DNA of 64,000 bases from the NCBI GenBank assembly GCA_963556145.1, contig OY744463.1, positions 3,472,001 through 3,536,000 of the forward strand. Direction: 5' to 3'. This DNA comes from Hygrocybe punicea. Taxonomy: Eukaryota; Basidiomycota; Agaricomycetes; Agaricales; Hygrophoraceae. The notes under the pieces were generated by a model. It was given only the letters and a program-made list of their open reading frames with translations, made no database searches and had not been told where the DNA came from. Position numbers and translations under genes: made by a program. How positions within the stretch are numbered: the first letter of the stretch is position 1; the number at the start of each line of letters is the position of its first letter. This document shows, in pieces, positions 24,610 to 39,282 of this stretch.

Positions 24610-27600
24610 ATGAAGATCCACTTTCTAGTTCCCCTAGGCCTCCTACGCTTGGTTGCATCCCAAGGTGTGGTGTTTTCGTTGCGTTCCTGTTTCCGCGCTG
24701 ATGGGAGCTTAGTTTCTTCCCCCAAATGGGCTGCTGCATATATCAAGGTATTCTCTCGCACCGCGTTTCCCACCCACTACTTTGCTCACCCACTTCGAGG
24801 CTAATGCAGCTCTTACTCGGTTGAACCTGACCGAGAAGGTGAATCTCGTCACAGGTTAGCATACCTTTGCTTCCTGGGTACAGACCAGCCATTGACTGTT
24901 TGGCAAGGCGTGGGTTTCTTCTCCGGTAAGTCACTCCACAAAATATTACCTTGTATATGTTTTGATCTCTCCCACGAGGCAATTGCACGGGCAGCACACC
25001 ACCCATTCCTACGATCAATTTTCCAGGACTCTGCCTGGAAGGTTCGTATTCTGATTTGCGGACCGCATGACGGCAGGCATTGGGAAAACTCATTATGGAA
25101 AACAGACAGTGCTCTGGGTGTTCGAAATGTTGATCTCAATTCTGTTTTCCCTGCGTGAGTATACTGCGCCTTGTCTCCAAGTCATTGCTTCCACTCAATT
25201 TTCTTATCAGGGGGATCAATATTGCAGCAACGTCAGCTTCGCTTCTACAATTTTTCGGCATGTGTCTCAAAAACTATCTCTTCAGTTTTAACAGAACTCT
25301 CATGCACCAGCGCGGAGTCGCTATGGGCGAGGAGTTTCGCGGCAAAGGCGTTCATGTTCAGCTGGGTCCAATGATGTACCTTTTTCTTGGCCATGATTGT
25401 CTATGAGCTGACAGAATACCCTCCTTCCGCCCCGCAATCGTACAGGAACTTGATAAGAGCACCGGCTGCCGGCCGCAACTGGGAAGGGTATGCGGTCGGT
25501 ACACGTCTACTTCGATTCATCAACTAGTCTGTTTTTAGATTCGGTGGCGATCCATACTTATCCGGGGAAGCCGCATTTGAAACAATTACTGGGGTCCAAT
25601 CTCAAGGAGTTCAGGCTGTAGCGAAACATTTCATCAATAAGTTTGGCTCAATTTATTTGAAGGTGTTTTCGCCCTAATATACTTGAAGCGAGCAGGAACA
25701 TTCGCGTTCATCGAGTACATCCAACGTTGACGACAGGTGAGTTGAAATCAACTCAACCTGTTGGTTTACTAACTGCTCCGCTTCAGAACGGTATGTTTTC
25801 TAGTTACTTGAGTGAATGTTGTTCCACTTAACCTGTGGTAGCAACATGAACTCTACATGCACCCTGTTTGTTGCGTTTCTCCTTTGTAAAATTCGTTTGG
25901 CTGAATTACGCCTTCTCTCAGTTTTTACGTAGCATGCAAGCCGAAGTTGCGGCGGTGATGTGTAGCTACAGTAGGTTGAGTTTATTTAATGTAACGAAGA
26001 TCTTAACTGTGCATCACACGACTGATCAGATCAGGGTATGTTCCTTTCATCTACTAATTATGATCCTAGTAATGGAAGAACTAGTCAATGGGACTTTCGC
26101 CTGCGAGAACAGCCACACTCTCAATCGATTATTGAAGGGGGAACTTGGATTTCAAGGATGTTAGCATCTCCGCGTTATCCAAGATACTATTTCTAACAAT
26201 GGCTGCTAGCACAGATGTCATGTCTGGTAGGTTAATGTTCTCAACTATATATGCTGTCTAGTGCAATGTGTGTCTCAGACTGGCAAGCCACCCATTCAAC
26301 GGAATCGGCCAATCATGGCTTGGATGTAATCATTCAATACCCACCTCTCACGACCATCATTGATCACATATTTCATGCAGATGACTATGCCGGGGGACAT
26401 ATTTCCGGGATCTATCACCAGGTATCAATACGCCTAACCATTTTTCCAACTTTTTCTGACTTTCAAGCTTGAATGTAGTTACTTCGGTGCTTCTCTACTT
26501 GTCGCCGTTGCTCTAGGGACTGTGCCCGAATCTCGAGTGGATGTTCGCACTGATTCTTTGACGATTGGTCAAGTCTTTTGCTTACCTTGATTCCGCAGGA
26601 CATGGCCACTCGGATACTTGCGGGATGGTACCTACGCAACATTGTCGACAGTAAGCATGCGTACTCATTGGATTTGCCTAGGTACTTGCTTGGACAAGAC
26701 ATAGACTACCCTCCAGTTAATTTCGACTCTAAGGATGCTAACAGTCCCGTGAACCAGCATGTTGATGTGCAGGATGATCACTGGAGGCGAGTTATCATAA
26801 CGTCAGCACGTTTATCACTGACTTTAAATACAGTATTATTAGGACGATAGGGTCCGCTTCCACTGTGCTACTAAAGAACACTCGCCAAGTCCTTCCATTG
26901 AGGTCTCCCGCCTCTATTGCATTAATCGGTCGGTAAATGTTTATCATCCAATATATGATCTTATTCCCAACAGGTAGCGACGCTGGCCCTAACCCGGACG
27001 GGCCAAATGCGTAAATGGATTCAACACTGCAGTCATTAAACATTTCTGATGGTTTTTATTATTATACAGCTGCCCAGATCGAAGTTGCAATACTGGGACA
27101 CTCGCCATGGGGTGGGGATCAGGTACTGCCGATTTTCCCTACCTTATTACGGTATGTTTTGTTGACTCCTTGGTGAAGCTAAATATTTATATCTTGTCTC
27201 CAGCCTCTGGAAGGCATCACAAATCGGTCTGCAATCGATGAAACCACGATCTTCTCCTCTTTCAGTGACTCGGATTTGCATGCCGCAGCTCAAACCGCGG
27301 CCGGGAAAGACGTGGCATTGGTTTTCATCACAGCTGACAGCGGAGAGACTTATATAGTCGAATGGAATTACGCGGACCGGAATGATCTGCAAGCATGGCA
27401 TGGTGGAGTCGGTGATCTAGGATAAATTTCTGAATTCCCTGATCTGACAATGTTTCAGGATGCTTTGGTGAATGCTGTTGCTGCAGTCAACAACAACACT
27501 ATCGTGGTTGTCCACACTGTTGGCCCAATTGTAGTGGAGGCTTGGATCAATAATCCTAATGGTAAGCCTTGCGTTGATTGGTGATGTTATGTGCTGAAAG

Positions 27601-28597
27601 AAATTGGGGGACAGTTACTGGTTTGGTGAGTTAGTTGCAACTGGGACTGTTTTATTGGTGCTCAACTTTTGAGTCACAAGGTGTGGAGCGGTTTGCCTGG
27701 ACAGGAGTCGGGTAGGTTTCACAATCAAGTTGATTCAAGATACCGTCTGAGTAACCTCGACAGGGAATTCACTTGCCGATGTGCTGTACGGTGATTACAA
27801 TCCTAGGTGAGTCCACCTAGGCGATGGAACAGGACTTGTCTAATTTGACTACTCTGTTTCAGCGGACGACTCCCTTACACCATCGGCAAGCATATTGGCG
27901 ATTACTCTGCTCAAGTAGATTATACCTTTTCACTGGGCATCGTCGATATTCCATACAGTGAGGGATTATTCATCGACTACCGACACTTCGATGCTGTGAG
28001 ATATTACTATCCACCCTCTTGCTGCTCCTGAAATTTGTCGACATCCAGGCCAATATTACACCTCGTTATGAATTCGGATTTGGGCTTTCTTATACCACTT
28101 TCCAATACTCCCACCTGACCATCTCTGGCTCGGTTCCTACGTCTGCGCCACCCAGTGGTCCAGGATCCTCGCTCGACGCTGCGTGAGTCAATGCCTGGAT
28201 TTCATCATTTGCTCCTACTAAGCTAGGACCGCAGTCTACACAGCAGAATCTTTACCGTTAGCTTCCTTCTAGAGAATATTGGCGCCGTCGCTGGCCACGA
28301 GGTAAAATTGATACATAGAAAGATTGGCTAACAGCTTATAAACTGCCCCAATAGATTCCACAACTTTATATCTCACCACCACCAGGGACCAAATCGCCAC
28401 CGTACTTGCTCAGAGGTTTCGACAGCGTGTTTCTTCATCCTGGAGAATCTCGAACTGTATCCTTCGAGCTCTCTCGTTACGACTTGTCGATTTGGAGTGT
28501 CGTCACCCAGAGATGGGAAATTCCCAGAGGTGCTATTGGTGTGGCGGTCGGTGCGAGCAGTCGAGATCACCGTTTGACAGGTAAAATCGTCGCATAA
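24610..28597 (+). CDS. Glycoside hydrolase family 3 beta-glucosidase, secreted (complete copy)
   Basis: GH3 enzymes release glucose from cello-oligosaccharides outside the cell. The N-terminus [18 protein letters not shown] is a signal peptide. Splicing gives [131 protein letters not shown] and [14 protein letters not shown]. In this last stretch the Asp of SDW is the expected nucleophile. The second domain has [54 protein letters not shown] and [18 protein letters not shown] fibronectin-III-like C-terminal domain ([20 protein letters not shown]) ends at GKIVA. The gene has many introns and three microexons: 18 bases (24908-24925), 12 bases (26215-26226) and 11 bases (27615-27625). The DRNDL region reads VEWNYADR rather than the common VEGNAGDR, the only odd spot seen. 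Confidence 0.9.
26215..26226 (+). other. 12-base microexon carrying part of the GH3 active site
   Basis: The exon ATGTCATGTCTG lies between an acceptor (...gcacag) and a donor (gtaggt). With the preceding exon ending in T and the next exon starting AC TGG, it yields Y-V-M-S-D-W, the GH3 nucleophile motif; the Asp codon is split G|AC. No other path through 26160-26278 gives the conserved motif without a stop. Confidence 0.8.
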
Positions 28598-28781
28598 CGA
28601 CATGGAAGCTATACCTGTGAAGAAACTGTGTACAGTGAAGCCTATTATCTTGCTTCAATTTTTGGCTTTCACCTTCACCTCATCCGCTTCAACCTTTGCT
28701 TTCCTCTTCTTTCCTCTACCCTCCGCTCGGTGAATAATTAATAAACGGTCAATAAATTGTGTACAGTGGTAAATATAATAT

Positions 28782-30281
<1,500 letters not shown>

Positions 30282-30391
30282 GGCCTAAGGGCTGTACCTA
30301 ATTTGCTGGTCCTTCGAGCACATTCTTTGCCTTGCGAGAATTTAGTCATAAGGCGTTGAACAGCATCGGTGACCGACGCCTCCGAGTGCGC

Positions 30392-30398
30392 TGACTCA
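30392..30398 (+). promoter_or_regulatory. TGACTCA site upstream of polyubiquitin
   Basis: A perfect TGACTCA, the Gcn4/AP-1-type bZIP site, about 92 bases upstream of the polyubiquitin ATG. Seven bases can occur by chance, but stress control of polyubiquitin genes makes it plausible. Confidence 0.4.
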
Positions 30399-30424
30399 GG
30401 AAAATTGAAACTCCGTCATCGTAG

Positions 30425-31854
<1,430 letters not shown>

Positions 31855-32037
31855 GTTCGACGAGTCGAGGTGCGGCACGAGTCTAAGTGTTTGCAGAGTG
31901 CCACCACTTGTTGTATTTTCCCCATCATTTTTCGACACGGTATTAGTGTCCGTCTCTATATACAGACTTTTCATTGAATGATTACTTTCTAATACGCCAA
32001 CTTATGATTCCTAAGATATTGAACTCAATTCACTTCA

Positions 32038-33092
32038 TCATTTCCTTCTGCGCTGTCTCTTTCGCCTTTTCTCGTGGACCACTTCCGAGTCTCCGACCGC
32101 AGGAGACATGCTGTTCTGCTCTTCACACGTATCCGCTTCCCGCCTTCTTTTCATTCCAGCCTTAACTTGTTCATCAGGAGGTCTAGTTGGTTTCATATGA
32201 AGCATCGAGAGATCTTGCCCACGCAAGCCTTTATTGTTCGGCGCTCGATCATTCACAACTTTTACTTTCTTCTTTTTGACACTCAACGGATTTGGCCCCT
32301 TTGGTCCTTTCCTATGTTTGCGTGGAGGCTCCGGGACGGCGGTGGATGAGACTAGCGCCACATCAGACCCACTCGGGTGTAATGCTAGTTCTTCCGTCTA
32401 GAGGCAGAATTAATCACGATAGGTCAATCATCGGTACAACGACATACCGCTTCTTTTCTCTTCAGAGTGGCATCGCTCGGTGGTTCGAGAATCATGACTG
32501 ACCGGTGGACATGCACCATTGGAACAGCTGGTATTCGGCGCAGCTGGGCCCGTAGTGGCTGCGATTGCGTTGCGACCACGTACCGATGTTTGTTCGAATC
32601 GCCTAATATGAAAGATGAGCGGAAAGAGGCTAGCAACAGTATTACTTCTACTGACCAACAGTGTTAGCCAGACACTCGTCGCCTGGAATGGGCTCCATGT
32701 GATTACATTTTCGCCGATCAAAGGTCTTGGCAAGATCAACAGCTGGTTGTTGTGTTTTCCCTTGAACGTAGAGCTCGTGGATACAACACTGGGTAATCAC
32801 TACAAAACGGCTTTGCCGTTGCAATGCTGAGCCGAGCAGGAAGATGCGTGCACAAGACGCTCACTTGGTTTGACTGAGCCTTGCAGAACGACGCCAAGCT
32901 GCTTCACGAGCTCGATTTTCAGGCCTATGGCAGATTTACACATCTCCGAGTCAACTAGTGAGAGCAATCAATGACCCGAGTCGAAGAAATTGAAAGAGCT
33001 TCACCGAGTACTTGATATGGCTGCCTAAACCCAAAGGACATGGCGTACAATTCCATGAGCTTGCGATACGCTTTCGCGCGTTTTTGTCGCAT
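32038..33092 (-). CDS. UTP23: UTP23-like small-subunit processome protein
   Basis: Utp23 is a PIN-domain protein of the nucleolar SSU processome needed for 18S rRNA maturation and snR30 release. The minus strand starts MRQKRAKAYRKLMELYAMSF with GFRQPYQVL next (ATG 33090-33092), the family's N-terminal signature. Middle exons give a run with IGLKIELVKQLG, a Cys/His-containing stretch with CCIHELY, ECLAN, and HRYVVATQSQPLRAQLRRIP with VPMVHVHRSVMILEPPS, matching the PIN core and the zinc-site region. The C-terminus has HRKGPKGPNPLSVKKKK and is strongly basic, as usual for Utp23/Fcf1 proteins. Several introns are present and not all junctions were fixed. It is divergent from EMC7 with only 92 bases between start codons. 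Confidence 0.85.
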
Positions 33093-33184
33093 AACGTTGT
33101 TGTAGTGGCGGAGGCTGTTGTTGTATGGCCGTATTTTTTGCAAGTCTCCCACTGGCAGTCGCTCACTACATGGCACATTGTATA
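33093..33184. promoter_or_regulatory. Very short shared promoter, UTP23 / EMC7
   Basis: Ninety-two bases separate the two divergent ATG codons. Both transcription starts must lie in or very near this interval. Confidence 0.45.
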
Positions 33185-34199
33185 ATGCTCCTTCTCGTGA
33201 GCTTTGCCAGGTAAGAAACTGTGAATGGAATCAACTGTCAAGTTTTGATAAATCTCAGCTTCTTCTGTACTGCAATGGCCCTTGACGTCCAAGGAGCAAT
33301 CCTTTGGAATGAGGTCTGTCCCGGTGAGAAAGGTTTAATCAAAAACCATTCTATAATTCATTTGGACTGCAACCCAGGCTCAAGAGCATTAGGTGTTGCC
33401 AAGGTGGTGTTGGATAATGGTAGACTATCCGGCAGTGTTACTCATGATGGGAGTTTCCTCATGTCCGAGCTGCAATTTTTTTCAATGGAATATTACACTG
33501 ACCGTAATGTTACAATCAGATCAGACGTTGCTGTGGGGACATATGTGTTGTCGGTGATATCGCACGATTATGTCTTTGAACAGGTAGGCGGATCGCTCTC
33601 GAACATTTCGACTGGAATCCTGATGGCTACTTCCCAGCGTCGTATCGATATCCTCGACTCCAGCGTCGCCCCAGAAATCAGACCATATGTTCCAGGAACT
33701 CCGTTGGATCCGCCAGCGCCGATACCACTGACGTATCCCATAGCGCTACTTGCCCTCCAGAAGAATAATTACTTTGTACCCCGGGAATCGTTTAATCTGG
33801 TCGCGATGTTCCAGAACCCGATGATGCTGCTCATGGTCGTTGGCGGTGGGATGGTACTGGCAATGCCTTACATCATGGTCTGTCTTGTCACCGCAGACCG
33901 CTTTCCACCGTTTACCTTCCCGAGCGTAGAAAACACTTGACCCTGAAATAATGCAAGAACTTCAAGACCGACAAGGAAAGATAACCGGCGTCCAAAAGAA
34001 CATGCAGAGTGGGGATGCCAAAGCTGGGTGTGTTCGTTCATCTAATCAATGGAACATTCAATACATATGTTATATACGTAGGGTTTCTACCGTGGTAAAC
34101 GGTGACGATCTGGGTCGGACCTTTGATGTATCTTCTGGTGCAAGACAACAGACAAATACTACCCAACCCAGTAGGCGCAACAGGACCAAAAGGCGCTGA
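33185..34199 (+). CDS. EMC7: ER membrane protein complex subunit 7
   Basis: EMC7 is the lumenal beta-sandwich subunit of the ER membrane insertase complex. Exon 1 (ATG 33185) reads MLLLVSFAS and is joined across an intron (donor gtaagaaa, acceptor ctcag) to FFCTAMALDVQG, forming a signal peptide that the downstream Met alone would lack. The lumenal domain includes THDGSFLM, VAVGTYVLSVISHDYVFEQV and a family motif YPIALLALQKNNYFVPRESF. One membrane helix follows (MMLLMVVGGGMVLAMPYIM). An intron then joins to KTLDPEIMQELQDRQGKI, the cytosolic end, and a last short exon encodes basic RRNRTKRR. The order of signal peptide, beta-sandwich, one membrane helix and basic tail matches EMC7. Confidence 0.85.
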
Positions 34200-34339
34200 A
34201 GACATGTTATTACTTCGCAGTTATAATTGATATACATTAGAGTCCAAGCACGTGCGTTACGCAGATGGTGATGAGGGAACCCGTCGGACTGGATTCGGAT
34301 ATTCGAGTACACAGCGCAAGGTGGCATTTCTTTGAATAT

Positions 34340-34855
34340 TCACTTCAGATGTCTTGACGGGACAGGGTGGTTGTGGAATTCGACGTACCTCTGTTTAAAT
34401 TGAGCAAGGATGGCTTGAGGGGTTTGGCGGCTGAGCGGGGATGCGTCGACGGTCAATCTGATTGCAACAACGCGGTCAGTTAACTAGGTGCAGTCTTGCA
34501 TATGAACATACTTGTCCTCAAGGGTTGTAGTAGTCTCGAGTATGTACATTCTATCGTTCCGCTTGAGTTCGTCTTCTGCAGCAGCCCCTGGTGCTTCAGC
34601 CACCTTGACGCCTGTGACGGCAACATTTCTTGATATACTCCTCACGGTAGGCTCTGTTGATGCGGTAGGGTCAAAGTCCAATACCAGGACATGCTCGTCA
34701 GCTGTTTGCAGTTGCAGCGAAAGAGGAGAGTCGTCAGCGTAATGGTACTGTATTGTTGGGTGTCCGAGTGAGGTCGAGGGTGCACCAGGAAGATTGGTAG
34801 ATATTGGTGAGCGAGAATAGAGAATGTAGTAGGGAGGTTCAGTACTGGCGTTCAT
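34340..34855 (-). CDS. Small unknown protein
   Basis: A two-exon gene on the minus strand starting MNASTEPPYYILYSRSPIST. Exon 1 has a conserved-looking stretch HPTIQYHYADDSPLSLQLQ and DEHVLVLDFDP, and ends in ILETTTTLEDK. An intron (donor gtatgttc, acceptor ...gcaatcag) leads to LTVDASPLSRQTPQAILAQF with KQRYVEFHN and a stop at 34340-34342. The even mix of short strands and one amphipathic helix suggests a small soluble folded protein. I do not recognise the family. A third exon downstream (around 34250-34330) is possible. The gene is head-to-head with the CAP-protein gene. Confidence 0.5.
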
Positions 34856-35099
34856 CGTTGTGGTGTCCTAAGATTATTATTGGTCCACGTCGAGTTCCAC
34901 CAGCCCACTTGTCATGATCACACTTCAAATTGCCGGTTTGCTAACTGCAGCTGTAACTGCCAGTGCTCCCATAACAACGTTCAATTTTCTGTTATGATGG
35001 CCTCCAACGACCTCTTCGTTTCCTCTCTCTCTGATACAGTCGCCCGCTTATCGCGCTTTCCACGGTCTTTCCTCTGTGTACACACATTCTTTTTTTGAC

Positions 35100-36399
35100 A
35101 TGACAAGTCTCGCCATATTCTTGACCGCATCTGTCATTTTGTCCGTTCTCCAGGGCACTCTTGCCGGGCCTGCTTGTGCCCGCCGTAATTGGAAGGGTGT
35201 CACTTGCATCTCGGAATGTGGGTCGAAATGGGGGTTCCCTGGAAATGTTATGGGTTCAGACCCTTGGGGGGCCGTCATGAAACCTATGAGCGGAGACATG
35301 GCTACCGCGATATCTGAAGCTTGTGGCTTTTCTACGCAGTATGTCACAATAACAATAACAATCTTCCGGGTTCATTGCCATCTAACTCTCGAAACAGGGA
35401 TCAACCATCGTCCAACTCTCCGACTCCCTCACAGCCCCCGCAGGCTGTTGAATCACAAGTCACGATACCCCCATCTCCACCGAGTGTGGGGTTTTCTTTA
35501 CCATCTACTCATTCATCTTCTTCGACTACCTCTTCTGCCGTAGTCAAGACCCCGTCGGTTTCGCAGACCCACGCTAGCTCGCAGTCTCACACTGTCTTGC
35601 CAACGTCTACTCTCGCTACTACACAGCCGCCGCCTGAACAACCCCTGCCTCCGACAACCGTCCATACCACCACGACTTCTGCTACATCACTGCCCCATCA
35701 ACCCCCCAGCGACCCCCCGTCATCCGGCGGTCCAGCATCTGGTGGCGGCTCCTCCGATATTGACACGTACTTGAGTGAGCACAACTCAATCCGAGCCCAG
35801 CACGGTGCTGCGCCGCTATCGTGGAGTGACCAGTTGGCCGGTAAAGCCCAACAATGGGCGAACCGGTGTGTATTCAAACACTCTGGGGGAAGTCTTGGGC
35901 CCTTTGGAGGTATGGGTGACTGGGGCATGCATCCTCGAACTAAACGGAATTCCTTGCAGAAAATCTTGCGGCTGGAACTGGCTCCGACTTTGACATCCAC
36001 GCTGCCATCAAGTCATGGACGGATGAATCTTGTATGGTATTTTGGTTGTATGGCATTGCAAATGTCTGGCTGACATATAGCCGTAGCGCAATATGATCCG
36101 GGTAACCCCCAGCCCTCTCATTTCACACAGGTAGTTTGGAAATTATCGACTGAGGTCGGTTGCGCGGTCGCAGAGTGCAATGGTATTTTTCCAGCCAAGT
36201 TTGGAGTGAGTCGGTTGTTCTCTCCTCATGCGCATTCTTCCCGCTGCTAACGTCATTTTTTTTCCTAGCCAGCCAAATTCTTCGTTTGCGAATATTCTCC
36301 GCAGGGCAATATCATTGGGGAATTCCCGTGAGTCTCATTCAACATGTCGTGAGTGCTGCCCCAAGTAATTTGTATCCCAGCCAAAATGTGCAAGTCTGA
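35100..36399 (+). CDS. Secreted CAP/PR-1-like protein with extra Cys-rich N-terminal segment
   Basis: CAP-domain proteins (Pry/PR-1 type) are extracellular; yeast members bind sterols and fatty acids. The start MTSLAIFLTASVILSVLQG is a signal peptide. The next 60 residues contain four cysteines (CARRNWKGVTCISEC... and EACGF), forming an additional small module. A Ser/Thr/Pro-rich, probably glycosylated linker of about 100 residues follows. The CAP domain begins DIDTYLSEHNSIRAQHGAAP and contains WANRCVFKHSGG, ENLAAGTGS, then after introns SHFTQVVWKLSTEVGCAVAE and FFVCEYSPQGNIIGEFP. The His, Glu and Cys positions of the CAP core (KHS, ENL, HFTQVVW) are present. Introns were placed at about 35337-35398, 35911-35960, about 36032-36080, about 36204-36270 and about 36328-36380. 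The stop is at 36397-36399. Confidence 0.85.
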
Positions 36400-36565
36400 A
36401 TTGGGAAATATCTTTCATCTTTTCCCTTGTATCGTTCTGAAGTTGCGAAGTTGTGGTTGATCCACAACAGGAAGAAAGAAATATTTGTAGTTTTGCTAAG
36501 TTAGTGCATGAGTGATTTTCGAATTCTGAGTTTGAAGTAAGGACTCAGACAACTTGAAATTGCGC

Positions 36566-37644
36566 ATGCTCTCGTCTCGGACGGTCAGAACGATCTCGGA
36601 AATCAGCAATGCATTGCTGTTGTTGGCAACGATCTGCGCTATCGGTCTCTCGTGCGTTGCACTCCTGTCACAAGCTGTGAGGTCGGCGCCCAACCGATCA
36701 TGGCACGGCAACACGGATGCTCTGATCATCGGTGCATCGTACATCGTCTTGGTGAGGAATTATTCGGTCTTTTCTTGTTTTGTTTTCGAATCAAATCTTC
36801 GTTCAGCTTGTTTCGTCTGTACTGTTATGCGTGAACCGGAGGATCGCAGTGAGGCAGCGGCTTCAGCGCATGTCCAAGTCTTACAGAGCCATCGGCCAAG
36901 GTGATGTTCCAAAAGTGAGCTCTCGCGCGCCCCATTGTGCAGGTGCATAATTGTTTAGTTGAGGTCTGTCTATTTCTGGTTGTAGCCCGTCCACGAGTAC
37001 ATTACGCTGGAGTACGTCCGTACATGTCTAGTTGCGTACGAGTCTCTCCCGAAAGACACTGTTCACGATGGATGGGGTCGTCCCGGTAAGTCTTCTATAC
37101 ACGGTGTATATGACCACCACCACGACATGCATCAACAGGAACACCGTTCAGCGGAATCCGATTCCGCCGGGCCCTGTTGGACACAGTCCCAGAAATCGGT
37201 CTGCATTCCCAGTCATGAGCTCCCCCTTCCACGTCTCACTTGCACATACATACATTACACACGCAGACGCTCTCGCGCGCTTGGTGGTGCCAAGCCATCC
37301 GGTGCTCAAACCACACAAGCGGATGCTGCATCACTTCCGGTTCCTGCTGCCGCTTTTCCCTATCGACGTCGACGGTCTATCTTTGCTGCACTACTATGAT
37401 TCTGCGATCCAACTTGCGCGGAATTCATCCGAGGAGCCGACGGAGAGAGAGTTCGAGGTCGGGATGGAGGCTGCCAGCGAGATCATGAGAATGTAAGGCA
37501 TCTTCTTTGCGTGTGTGTGTGTGTGTGTTGGCGTAGGAGAGACTGTTCGCTAATATGTGTGTTTTGGTTAGCTTGTATGAATGTCGGCTGGAGATGCTGG
37601 AAGGCTCTACGTCACAGTTGACCACTGGAACAACCCCTGGGTGA
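36566..37644 (+). CDS. DLT1: DLT1-like two-pass membrane protein
   Basis: Yeast DLT1 is named for a cold-sensitive growth defect; its molecular role is unclear. Exon 1 starts MLSSRTVRTISEISNALLLL, with a first membrane helix (LLLLATICAIGLSCVALL). The segment ALIIGASYIVL splices to LVSSVLLCVNRRIAVRQRL, making the second helix and a basic cytosolic turn, then RMSKSYRAIGQGDVPK. The next exons give PVHEYITLEYVRTCLVAYES with LPKDTVHDGWGRPG, then GIRFRRALLDTVPEID, then LARLVVPSHPVLKPHKRMLH and HYYDSAIQLAR, and finally LYECRLEML. The end of the last exon falls in a repeated TGACGTG sequence. A (GT)n run sits in the last intron near 37512-37530. The true start is the ATG at 36566. Confidence 0.65.
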
Positions 37645-38026
37645 CGTGTATGCGGGAGCAGTGCGGGAAACGTCATTGACGAATGTGCTGGCGAGGTGGT
37701 CGGGAACAATCCCTGCGTGACGTGTTCTTGGCTGATGGGCTTTGACTGTTCTGGTCTCGACCTGGTCATCACTGTACCCGAGCTTGTGGCTACTTGGAAG
37801 GTGCCAAGGGGCGACAGATATGGTCATATGAAGAGTTCTGGAGTGACGTGGAACTGGCGCATGTGTGGAGGATGTTTCGATATTGGAGACGAGTCATAAG
37901 TACTCGTAGTCTGATATTTTTGTGCCAACGGTTTTCTATATTCTTGGCACAAATTCTAGGATGACATGTTTCTAAGCAAGAATTAGAGAATTGAGCAAAT
38001 TGCAAATGAGAGACACTTTATTTCGG
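37645..38026. other. Intergenic, convergent 3' ends, with repeated TGACGTG
   Basis: This lies between the DLT1-like stop and the cytochrome b5 reductase stop. A 23-base sequence GGAACAA(C/T)CCCTG(G/C)GTGACGTGT at about 37627 recurs at about 37702, and a third TGACGTG is at 37844. Open frames here have no recognisable protein content. Confidence 0.4.
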
Positions 38027-39165
<1,139 letters not shown>

Positions 39166-39282
39166 GGCAGAGTGCGGCTATGGCTATGTGGCAACGCGGC
39201 TGCCAGCGACCTCGCCTCTTCCTTTTTCCTTTTCATTTTCCTCTCCACGCTGGCGTGTCCCTTTAATACTTTCCCAACCGCA
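39166..39282. promoter_or_regulatory. Short shared promoter, CBR1 / dual-specificity phosphatase
   Basis: 117 bases separate the divergent start codons 39165 and 39283. An upstream in-frame ATG at 39157 is disfavoured because it lies inside the first exon of CBR1. Confidence 0.4.

Larger units (their letters stand above)
16259..26065. repeat. Copy 2 of the 9,807-base direct repeat
   Basis: It starts at the first base after the gap (equivalent to 6352) and ends at 26065 (equivalent to 16158, the last base before the gap). No difference from copy 1 was found at any position compared. Confidence 0.95.

Noticed and set aside
6352..26065. Biological tandem duplication of a four-gene block
   Set aside because: The copies appear identical and their inner ends coincide exactly with the edges of a 100-N gap, which fits unmerged contig ends far better than a real duplication.
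32596..32610. GTTCGAATC resembling a tRNA B box
   Set aside because: It lies in UTP23 coding sequence and no cloverleaf or A box could be found around it.
37696..37899. Small ORF between the DLT1-like gene and CBR1
   Set aside because: It lies in a convergent 3' region that contains a repeated sequence, and no family or splicing support was seen.
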